A DNA stretch of 64,000 nt from an uncultured Maribacter sp. Its GTDB lineage: Bacteria; Bacteroidota; Bacteroidia; Flavobacteriales; Flavobacteriaceae. The notes under the pieces were generated by a model, which saw only the letters and a program-made list of their open reading frames with translations, was not told the origin of the DNA and made no database searches. Positions 38,123 through 45,829 of this stretch are shown in pieces. Both the position numbers and the translations under genes were made by a program. The stretch covers positions 310,001-374,000 of the forward strand of contig NZ_CANMTX010000003.1 of the NCBI RefSeq assembly GCF_947500985.1. The letters are read 5' to 3'. Positions within the stretch are counted from its first letter, which is position 1. Each line of letters starts with the position of its first letter.

Positions 38123-39877
38123 CTAGAAATCGAACTTATATGTAGCTCCTCCTAAAATTTGAATTCCTTGAACTTGAAAATTAGCCCAACGCTGGTATGC
38201 GTTATTAGAAAGGTTTGCTCCTTTTATGAAGAACGACCACTGATCTGTATAACGGTACCCAATATGTGCATTGGCATCAAAATAACCATCTAAGGTTATT
38301 AACGCTGCCGGAAAATCGCTTGTTGGAACATTTTCTAATGCAGTTGACGAAAAATCATCACGCTCGCCTACATAGAATAAATTGGCACCTGCATACCATT
38401 GCTCCCCTATTTGATAATCCATAAACAACGATGCTTTCAAATTTGGTAAGTTCCAAGCTGGGTTACCGGTTTCTGTACTATAATCATACACGGCTACATT
38501 TACACCTGCTGTAAAATTACGGTTGACATCAACATTCAACTCACCAAAAATTCCCAAGGTTTTGATATCATCATAAAAAACATCAAATGAATTACCATAA
38601 TAGTACCCTTTATCATCTGACCTAAAATCATTTCTCGGGTTCAATGTATACAATGGTCTGTTATTCTCTGCCGAGTATGACCCTTTTACATTATAACTCA
38701 AATTAGGCAACAACTGACCTTTAAAACCTACATAAGCATTATACTGACTATCTGTAGGCGCAATATTTAATGTAGGAGATACATATGGATTACCCTCTAC
38801 TAAATCATAATAAGAGTTCTGCTTTAATTCTCCCGTTACTCCGCCATAAGCGATTACCGTTTCATCTAACAATCTGTATGAAGCTGTCACGGCAGGGTAG
38901 ATATAGAAGTTACTTTCGCTATTCTCCAAATCCATTCCATATACTAAGTTCACTCCTAAATTCAACGAAAGATCATCTCGTAGCATTTTTAAAGACGGAT
39001 TAATACCTACTTGCAAATTACTATAAGATATTCCATTATCATTGGTAGTACTGCTTACAGAAGCATTTTCAAAAGTACCGCCAACATAATCAACATTTAC
39101 TTTTGCATTTAAAGTCTCTTCGTTAACCGGAAACTCAAATCCGGTATTGAATATCGCTCTGTTTTCACCTGAACTTACCGCGTCAAAAAATCGTCGGTAT
39201 TTTAAATCCGCTCTTTTGAAATAAGCGTCTTCTACATTAATATGACCACTAGCTTCACCCATATAATAATTTTGGCGTTCATCAATACTATTTAGTACCG
39301 TTTCACTGAATACTCCTGGCTCAATACCATACCAATTGTACAATTGATGTTGTAAACCAATCGCCGCTCCCCAATCTAAATCGCGATCACGCTTTGCGTA
39401 TGATGCGTCTAATTTGGTATCATAGAACGTATCGCTTAATTCTACACCATCAATACCGCCACGAGACGATAAGTGATTGAAACCAATATCGAAATTCTCA
39501 TCCCTATTAATGGTTCTACTGGTATAAAATTCGCCCAACACATTACCATACAATCCCGCACCTAAAGAGGCATACGAATTATATAATACCGGTGGTGGCA
39601 ATCTTTCAACTTTAGATGCCGTACCCTTATTAGGTGTAAACGTAGATGCTACGGGAACGGAAAAAATACTATAATTAATAGGCTTTTTCTGTAAGACAAT
39701 AGAGTCGTTCATATTCGGAACCGACTTAATCTTAAAAGCATCTGAAACCGTTGGCGTGTATGCTTTAGTTACCGTTACGGTTTCTGTACCCAAATCTTTT
39801 TCCTCTTCTTCTTGAGCAAAAACAACTTGAAAGCCAAGCGTTAAAAATATAAGCGTAAATATATGTTTGTTGTACAT
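38123..39877 (-). CDS. Plugless TonB-receptor-like outer-membrane barrel
   Basis: A 584-residue protein when started at the ATG at 39877, which gives a clean signal peptide (MYNKHIFTLIFLTLGFQVVFAQ). The longer frame to 39988 would run into the upstream gene and is rejected. The mature start is acidic (EEEEKDLGTETVTVTKAYTPTVSD), then a barrel of about 500 residues with paired aromatic strands, ending in KFDF. There is no plug domain. It follows the TPR gene by 31 bases. Similar TPR-barrel pairs with ftsE nearby are common in Flavobacteriia; function unknown. Confidence 0.85.
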   Translation of the reverse strand: MYNKHIFTLIFLTLGFQVVFAQEEEEKDLGTETVTVTKAYTPTVSDAFKIKSVPNMNDSIVLQKKPINYSIFSVPVASTFTPNKGTASKVERLPPPVLYNSYASLGAGLYGNVLGEFYTSRTINRDENFDIGFNHLSSRGGIDGVELSDTFYDTKLDASYAKRDRDLDWGAAIGLQHQLYNWYGIEPGVFSETVLNSIDERQNYYMGEASGHINVEDAYFKRADLKYRRFFDAVSSGENRAIFNTGFEFPVNEETLNAKVNVDYVGGTFENASVSSTTNDNGISYSNLQVGINPSLKMLRDDLSLNLGVNLVYGMDLENSESNFYIYPAVTASYRLLDETVIAYGGVTGELKQNSYYDLVEGNPYVSPTLNIAPTDSQYNAYVGFKGQLLPNLSYNVKGSYSAENNRPLYTLNPRNDFRSDDKGYYYGNSFDVFYDDIKTLGIFGELNVDVNRNFTAGVNVAVYDYSTETGNPAWNLPNLKASLFMDYQIGEQWYAGANLFYVGERDDFSSTALENVPTSDFPAALITLDGYFDANAHIGYRYTDQWSFFIKGANLSNNAYQRWANFQVQGIQILGGATYKFDF

Positions 39878-39908
39878 AGGTGTTCTTTTTCTGGTGTACG
39901 TAAATTTC

Positions 39909-42900
39909 TTAATTAGGATCAACCGATGAATTACTTTTCGCCTCTTTCGATTTAATGATGGCCAGTTCTGCTCTTGCCTCGGCAACAATTTCTGGGTACT
40001 GCGTAAAGTTTGTTATTACGCTTTCCAAAATATAGGTTGCTTGGTAAGCATCATTTAATGCATAATAGTTTTTAGCCATGAGCACTAAACCTTTACCTCC
40101 CCATTCTTTATACGCTGCATAATCTTTAGCTAATTTTTGAACTGCAATATTAGAGTTCTCATAAGCTCCATCTTTATGCTCAAAATAGGCGTTATAATAC
40201 AAAGCTTCTGCAGCTGTTTCACCCGATGCTATTTGTAAGACCTCAGCATATGCCGATTCTGCTTTTGCCTCGTCATTGGTTGCAATGGCAGATCTTGCAA
40301 TCATAATATGCGCATCACTCTTAATTCTATTATCGATATTTGAAGTTGCTAATACCTTATCGGCATATGCTATCGTCTTTGGATAGTTTTTTTGCTTGTA
40401 ATACCCTTTCATTAGGTTAGATCGTGCAAATGTTCTGTTCTGTGAAATGTTCGCCTGACTCTCTAATTTTAATAAATATGGTAATGCAATTTGATAATCA
40501 TCTTTAGAAATATAAACTTCACATACACGAGTTAATGCCTGTTCTGCATATTCGCTCGTGCTTCTATCGGCAACATACTTGTAATACGGTAAAGCCGATT
40601 CTTTTTCCCCTTTTCCGAAATACAATTGCGCTAAACTAAAGTTAGCATCTACAGCATGTAAACCAGTTGGAAACTGTTGAATGTAATTTTTATATCCTTT
40701 AATAGCGGCATCAACATTACCTTCTAAATTCTGTTTTTGTGCAGCATCAAAAGTAGCGTTGTCCAATTCAGCATCGGTAACCTGTACAAAATCGAGCGTG
40801 CGAACCCACTCTGCATATTCGTTTACACGACCCATATCTACATAGACCAGTTTTGCCGTCGCCACAGCTTGTATTGCTTCTTGTGTTTTTGGGAAATCAC
40901 GAACAACCGTTTTAAACTTTGCCAAGGCAGCTTCGTTTCTAGCGGCATTATAATTTACCAATCCCTGTCTCATTAATGCTTGAGGCACTAAAGAACTACC
41001 TCTGTATTCACTGATCAAACGATCGTAAGCAGCAAGACCTTTATTCTCTTGACCTTGAGAAACATAGGTGTTTCCTAATTCAAATAAGGCATCATCCTTA
41101 AAACTAGATCTTGGGTATTGACTTACAAATTCTTCTAAGTTTTCAATTTTGCTATCACCTTTATCCACATAACCATAGCTCATCGCTTTTTGGTAAAAAG
41201 CATAATCTTTCTCTGGTCCGGTTAAAGCCAGTGCTTTATTATAGGTTTCTATAGCAGGCCAGTATTTACTAGTAGCGTAGTAGCTATCACCCAATCTTAA
41301 ATAACCATCATGTAATTTTTCTACTTCTGTATTTCCGTTGGCTGTAAACGAATTGAAATAGGTAATGGCATTGGTATAATCTTTTTGTTTAAAATAGCCA
41401 TATGCCAAATTGTAATCTACATCGGCATACATTTCTGTATTCTTTGCGGACGGATTATTCTTGAACGACGTATACCCCTGTACTGCTTCATTGAAACGAT
41501 TAGATAAATAATCAGATTCTGCTTTCCAGTAATTAGCTCTTGCTTTAAATAGCATGTCTTCTGCACTGTTTAAAGATTTATTGAAGTTTTCAGCTGCAGC
41601 ATTATAATCGTCTTCCATAAAAAGTTCGATACCTCTGTAATACGCTACTTTTTGATAGACTGCTTTACTGGCGTAATTCTTATTCTCCTCAAGCAACGTC
41701 ATTGCACCTTCAAAATTCTTTGAAGTAATGTATGAATCTACCAACAAGGTCTGCATCTCATCTTGATGCTCATCTTTCGGGTACGTTTTTAAATAATTTG
41801 TGATTACCTGAGGAACCGGCTCATAGGCATTACCCACCTCATAACTCAAACGTGCATAATTCAAAAATGCATCTTTCTGAATTTCGGCACTATAGTCCAT
41901 TTGAGATGCATTACGGAAAGCATTTAAAGCTTCCTGCTTCTTATCCAACTTCAAATAACATTCTGCCAAATGATAATATGCATTTTGAGCAACGCTATTG
42001 GTACCTCCAATAATTTTATTGAATTGAGCTATGGCATTACTATAATCGCCTCCTTTATAATAAGCATAACCTAAGTAGTAATAATCGGTATTGCTCCATT
42101 TACCACCTTTACCTTTGTACTCTGTTAAATACGGAATCGCATTTTCATATTGCTTCAAGTTAAAGTAACTCTCCCCAATAATCTTGTTCAGTTCAGATAC
42201 TTCTCGTCTGTCAGCTTTTGGCAGTTGTTTTTTCGCCAAAGCGATCGCCTCATCGAACTTACCTAGCTTAAAATTCATATCAGCCTGATAATAGCTCAGC
42301 TTTTCCTCCAATACATCTTGATCGGTAATTTGATCAAAACGCTGATTTGCCGTTTCATAATCATCTTCTTGATATGAGATATAACCCAAGTAATATTTTG
42401 CTTGAGATCCGTATACTTGAGAATTGGCAACTTTTTCTAAATACTTTTCAGCCTCTTTCGTTTTACGTGATGAGAATAAAGAGTAGCCATAATTAAAGTT
42501 AAACTTATCCATCTCGCCACGAGAAAGGGAGCTTTGATCTACTTTGTTGTACCACTTTAGAGCATACGGATATTTACCTGTTTGAAAGTAGTACTCTGCC
42601 ACATCGGCAAAGGCAGAATTACGTTTGGTAGAAGTGGGGTATTTTTCCACGAAATCTTCCATCAATCGGTCTGCACCCATCTGGTTTAAGCGCACTGCCG
42701 CATTGGCTGCGTAGTAAGCACTATTGGCAGCGGTCTCCTCATCTTTTGTAGACACTTTGACCTTTTCGAAAATGGTCTGTGCCGCTTGGTATTGTTCGTT
42801 GTTGTATAGCGCTAGCGCGTCTTGAAAAGCCTTTTGCTCATGAGTATAGATCTTAGTTTCTTGGGCACTTGTCAAAGCGACCAAACCGAATACCAATGGA

Positions 42901-42926
42901 ATAAAAGCGGTGATTTTTTTAAGCAT
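39909..42926 (-). CDS. Large TPR-repeat protein
   Basis: A 1005-residue protein with a signal peptide (MLKKITAFIPLVFGLVALTSAQ) and an almost continuous array of TPR-type helical repeats, seen in segments such as ALALYNNEQYQAAQTIFEKV, FQTGKYPYALKWYNKV, YSNAIAQFNKIIGG and YTNAITYFNSFTANG. It is predicted to be periplasmic or outer-membrane associated and to act as a scaffold. It is first gene of an operon with a plugless barrel, and is divergent from ftsE across a 155-bp region that has a 14-bp palindrome. No enzymatic motif is seen. Confidence 0.9.
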   Translation of the reverse strand: MLKKITAFIPLVFGLVALTSAQETKIYTHEQKAFQDALALYNNEQYQAAQTIFEKVKVSTKDEETAANSAYYAANAAVRLNQMGADRLMEDFVEKYPTSTKRNSAFADVAEYYFQTGKYPYALKWYNKVDQSSLSRGEMDKFNFNYGYSLFSSRKTKEAEKYLEKVANSQVYGSQAKYYLGYISYQEDDYETANQRFDQITDQDVLEEKLSYYQADMNFKLGKFDEAIALAKKQLPKADRREVSELNKIIGESYFNLKQYENAIPYLTEYKGKGGKWSNTDYYYLGYAYYKGGDYSNAIAQFNKIIGGTNSVAQNAYYHLAECYLKLDKKQEALNAFRNASQMDYSAEIQKDAFLNYARLSYEVGNAYEPVPQVITNYLKTYPKDEHQDEMQTLLVDSYITSKNFEGAMTLLEENKNYASKAVYQKVAYYRGIELFMEDDYNAAAENFNKSLNSAEDMLFKARANYWKAESDYLSNRFNEAVQGYTSFKNNPSAKNTEMYADVDYNLAYGYFKQKDYTNAITYFNSFTANGNTEVEKLHDGYLRLGDSYYATSKYWPAIETYNKALALTGPEKDYAFYQKAMSYGYVDKGDSKIENLEEFVSQYPRSSFKDDALFELGNTYVSQGQENKGLAAYDRLISEYRGSSLVPQALMRQGLVNYNAARNEAALAKFKTVVRDFPKTQEAIQAVATAKLVYVDMGRVNEYAEWVRTLDFVQVTDAELDNATFDAAQKQNLEGNVDAAIKGYKNYIQQFPTGLHAVDANFSLAQLYFGKGEKESALPYYKYVADRSTSEYAEQALTRVCEVYISKDDYQIALPYLLKLESQANISQNRTFARSNLMKGYYKQKNYPKTIAYADKVLATSNIDNRIKSDAHIMIARSAIATNDEAKAESAYAEVLQIASGETAAEALYYNAYFEHKDGAYENSNIAVQKLAKDYAAYKEWGGKGLVLMAKNYYALNDAYQATYILESVITNFTQYPEIVAEARAELAIIKSKEAKSNSSVDPN

Positions 42927-42955
42927 AGTGTTCTGTACCTATTTAGAATTACCAG

Positions 42956-42969
42956 TATCACATGTGATA
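42956..42969. promoter_or_regulatory. 14-bp palindrome in the TPR gene-ftsE divergent region
   Basis: TATCACATGTGATA is self-complementary along its full 14 bases and lies 30 bases upstream of the TPR gene and 113 upstream of ftsE. A candidate operator; no regulator is linked. Confidence 0.4.
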
Positions 42970-43081
42970 ACGGCAAAAATTGTACCTAAGTATGTGTAAT
43001 ACGCACTCAAAATAAAAGATTTTAAAAAAGGGTTCTCTAATATCAAATGGAACTTATTACTTTTATAACAACATTTGCGTT

Positions 43082-43765
43082 ATGGAAGAGATTGTTTTAG
43101 AACTTAAGGATGCCTCTATTTTTCAAAAAGAAAGTTTGGTGTTGAGTGAAGTAACTATAAAAATTGCCAAAGGGGAGTTTGTATACCTTATTGGTAAGAC
43201 CGGTAGCGGTAAAAGTAGCTTTATGAAAACGCTATATGGCGATTTGCCTTTGCAAAAAGGTGAAGGTCATGTGGTTGACTTTGACCTTAAAACATTGAAA
43301 GAAAAAGATATTCCATTTTTACGTAGAAAACTGGGTATTGTTTTTCAAGATTTCAAGCTATTACCAGACCGAAATATCAACCAGAATATGTTTTTTGTAT
43401 TGAAGGCAACTGGCTGGACGGATAAGGTTAAAATGGATACCCAAGTATCAAACGTGCTTGAAAAAGTGGGTATGAAAACTAAAGGATTTAAGTTCCCACA
43501 TGAACTTTCTGGTGGAGAACAACAACGTATTGCCATTGCACGTGCATTATTAAATGATCCAGAACTAATTATTGCCGATGAGCCTACCGGAAACCTTGAT
43601 CCGCAAACCAGTGTAGAGGTCATGAAGGTTTTGCAGGAAATCAACAAATCTGGAAGAACCATTTTAATGGCAACACATGATTATGCGTTGATTTTAAAAT
43701 TCCCTTCTAAAACCATTAAGTGCGACGCGAATAAGGTGTTTGAGGTGGTGCAGAGGGCGGTTTAA
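43082..43765 (+). CDS. ftsE: FtsE-like ABC ATP-binding protein
   Basis: A 227-residue ABC ATPase with Walker [12 protein letters not shown]-loop [13 protein letters not shown], signature ELSGGEQQR and Walker [16 protein letters not shown], then the H-loop MATHDY. The [17 protein letters not shown] region is characteristic of FtsE, which with FtsX couples peptidoglycan hydrolysis to cell division. No ftsX gene is next to it in this window; in Bacteroidota ftsX is often elsewhere. A near -7 element (AACATTTG, 43070-43077) ends 4 bases before its ATG. Confidence 0.88.
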   Translation: MEEIVLELKDASIFQKESLVLSEVTIKIAKGEFVYLIGKTGSGKSSFMKTLYGDLPLQKGEGHVVDFDLKTLKEKDIPFLRRKLGIVFQDFKLLPDRNINQNMFFVLKATGWTDKVKMDTQVSNVLEKVGMKTKGFKFPHELSGGEQQRIAIARALLNDPELIIADEPTGNLDPQTSVEVMKVLQEINKSGRTILMATHDYALILKFPSKTIKCDANKVFEVVQRAV

Positions 43766-43809
43766 AAAATAATAAATATAGTCCCCATTAACATCTTAAC
43801 TATAAAAAA

Positions 43810-44964
43810 TTGAGTGATAAAATAGGGTTTATTGATGAATCAGGTGATAAAAGTATTCATTTTACAAAGGACGGTGTTTCAACATTTTTTATAGTAACTG
43901 CAATTATTCTAGAAGAACATTACGTTGATGAAACTAGACTTCAATTTGTTAAAATTGCATCAAAATACACACAAGCACCAGAAATTAAATCAAGCGCAAA
44001 AGCGTTCCAGGATTTAGACAAAAGAATAAAATTCTTAAAGGAAATCACAAAACTCAATTTTAAAATTTACAGTATAATCGTAGATAAAAGAAAAGTTTTT
44101 GAAAACAGTGGATTGCAATTCAGAGATAGTTTTTACAAATACACAAATGGTTTATTTAATAGAGAACTTTATGACTATTACCCCTATTTAAAGTTAGTTT
44201 CGGATAATCATGGTTCTGAAAAATTTATGAATGGTTTCATTGAATATGTTGAAAAAAATCACAAACAAACAGAACTTTTCAGAGGTCCAAAGTTTGCTTT
44301 TAGTGATAGCAAGGATGAACCACTAATTCAATTAGCCGATTTTATTGCTGGTAGTTTGTCAAGATGTTATGAGCCTAAGAAAATAAGCCCTAGAAGTTCT
44401 GAAATACTTCAGGTACTAGAGAAAAATATTCTACATTTAAGAGAATGGCCCGAAAATCCTCGAAATCGATTTCACAATATTGATGTAGAAGATGAAAAAT
44501 ACAATAAAGAATTAGTTGATTTCTTATTCTTTAAAATCAATAACTTCATTAACATAAATCAAGACAATCCTGCTGTAGAAATCAAAAATCAATTAATATG
44601 TTTAAACTATTTAATTTATAGATTTAAAAGAGACCCCTATCAATATATCTACTCTGATGAAATAATCGATAGAATTAAAATTCGCAATATTCATATAACT
44701 AAACGTGTATTTAGTAAAGAAGTAATAGGTAATTTGAGGGAAAATAAAATCTTAATAACAAGTTCTCAAAGCGGATATAAGATTCCTTGTTGTCGTGGTG
44801 ATATAATTCGTTTTTACAACAATTATAGCTCAAAAATAATTCCGATGATTGAAACTTTGAGAAAGACAGATATCATAATTAAAAGTGTAACATCTAGAAA
44901 TATCAACTTATTAGATGAAAAAGATTTCGACTATCTTAAAAGGATAATTGATATTAAAAAATAA
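43810..44964 (+). CDS. DUF3800 domain protein with C-terminal helical/winged-helix-like extension
   Basis: A 384-residue protein. Residues 1-185 are the DUF3800 domain with acidic residues of an RNase H-like fold: IGFIDESGDK at the start, LVSDNHGS in the middle and EPLIQLADFIAGS near 175-185. Residues about 230-384 are a charged helical region that may hold a winged helix (RNIHITKRVFSKEVIGNLRENK, followed by GYKIPCCRGD). The only plausible start is TTG at 43810. The gene is richer in A/T and Lys than its neighbours and lies between ftsE and an amidohydrolase whose ATG comes 3 bases after its stop. DUF3800 occurs in many mobile and defence-linked settings; its role here is unknown. Confidence 0.85.
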   Translation: MSDKIGFIDESGDKSIHFTKDGVSTFFIVTAIILEEHYVDETRLQFVKIASKYTQAPEIKSSAKAFQDLDKRIKFLKEITKLNFKIYSIIVDKRKVFENSGLQFRDSFYKYTNGLFNRELYDYYPYLKLVSDNHGSEKFMNGFIEYVEKNHKQTELFRGPKFAFSDSKDEPLIQLADFIAGSLSRCYEPKKISPRSSEILQVLEKNILHLREWPENPRNRFHNIDVEDEKYNKELVDFLFFKINNFININQDNPAVEIKNQLICLNYLIYRFKRDPYQYIYSDEIIDRIKIRNIHITKRVFSKEVIGNLRENKILITSSQSGYKIPCCRGDIIRFYNNYSSKIIPMIETLRKTDIIIKSVTSRNINLLDEKDFDYLKRIIDIKK

Positions 44965-44967
44965 CCA

Positions 44968-45771
44968 ATGATCATAGACGTACATACCCACATCAACAAC
45001 TATCATGAAGATAGAGTGGTTTCATTAAACGAAAGTTTAGATAAGCTTTCTGAAAACATGGCAGCGAATAATATTGATTATTCTTTGGTGCTTACCTCCT
45101 ACAAAGTCAATGAACATAGACCGAGTACCAAACAAGTGGTAGAAGCTGTAAAAGGTTACAACAATTTAGGTGTAGTATCGGGTATTAGCTATTTACATTA
45201 CAACCACAGAGATGTAATAGAAATTAGCAATTACCTTGAAAAAGGATTCATTAAAGGCTTAAAATTCTACCCCGGTTACGAGCCATTTTATCCGAATGAT
45301 ATTCGATTTAAACTCATGTATGAAATGGCGATTGAGTATGACGTTCCTGTCATGTTTCATTCTGGTGACACGTATGCCCCTACCGGAAAAATTAAATATT
45401 CCCACCCTATTCATATTGATGATTTGGCGGTTGATTATCCCGATTTAAAAATCGTGATTTGCCATGTGGGTAACCCGTGGATCAAAGACTGTATGGAGGT
45501 CGTTTATAAAAATAAAAACGTTTACGCAGATATATCAGGGTTGGTTTTAGGTGACTTCTCTGATAAATTTGAACGCTACATGAAAAAGGAAATTGAAGAG
45601 ATGATCACTTATGCCGGTGACCCAAGGTATCTTCTATATGGAACTGATTGGCCTATCTCTAACATGAAATCGTATTTAAAATTCATGGGGCAATTAGATC
45701 TTACCGATGAAAAGAAAGAATTGATTCTCTGGAAAAATGCAGCAGAACTTTTTAAAATTGACACCAATTAG
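44968..45771 (+). CDS. Amidohydrolase-2 family TIM-barrel hydrolase
   Basis: A 267-residue TIM-barrel metalloenzyme. It starts with the metal motif MIIDVHTHIN, then KGLKFYPGYEPFYP, MFHSGDTY (a His ligand), KIVICHVGNPW (His) and YGTDWPISN with the metal Asp. This set is typical of amidohydrolase-2 (ACMSD-like) proteins, which cleave C-N or C-C bonds. It has no signal peptide and is cytosolic. Its ATG is 3 bases after the DUF3800 stop, so translation is likely coupled to it. Substrate unknown. Confidence 0.88.
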   Translation: MIIDVHTHINNYHEDRVVSLNESLDKLSENMAANNIDYSLVLTSYKVNEHRPSTKQVVEAVKGYNNLGVVSGISYLHYNHRDVIEISNYLEKGFIKGLKFYPGYEPFYPNDIRFKLMYEMAIEYDVPVMFHSGDTYAPTGKIKYSHPIHIDDLAVDYPDLKIVICHVGNPWIKDCMEVVYKNKNVYADISGLVLGDFSDKFERYMKKEIEEMITYAGDPRYLLYGTDWPISNMKSYLKFMGQLDLTDEKKELILWKNAAELFKIDTN

Positions 45772-45829
45772 CTTTAGTATATAATATTACGTTCGACTAA
45801 CAACCGGCAATTACTTTAATAAACACCAA

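Noticed and set aside
39878..39988. N-terminal extension of the barrel protein to 39988
   Set aside because: It overlaps the 3' end of the TPR gene and is very basic; the ATG at 39877 gives a proper signal peptide.
43770..45000. DUF3800 gene as cargo of a mobile element
   Set aside because: No transposase, integrase, inverted repeats or target duplication is visible around it, so only its composition and position suggest transfer.
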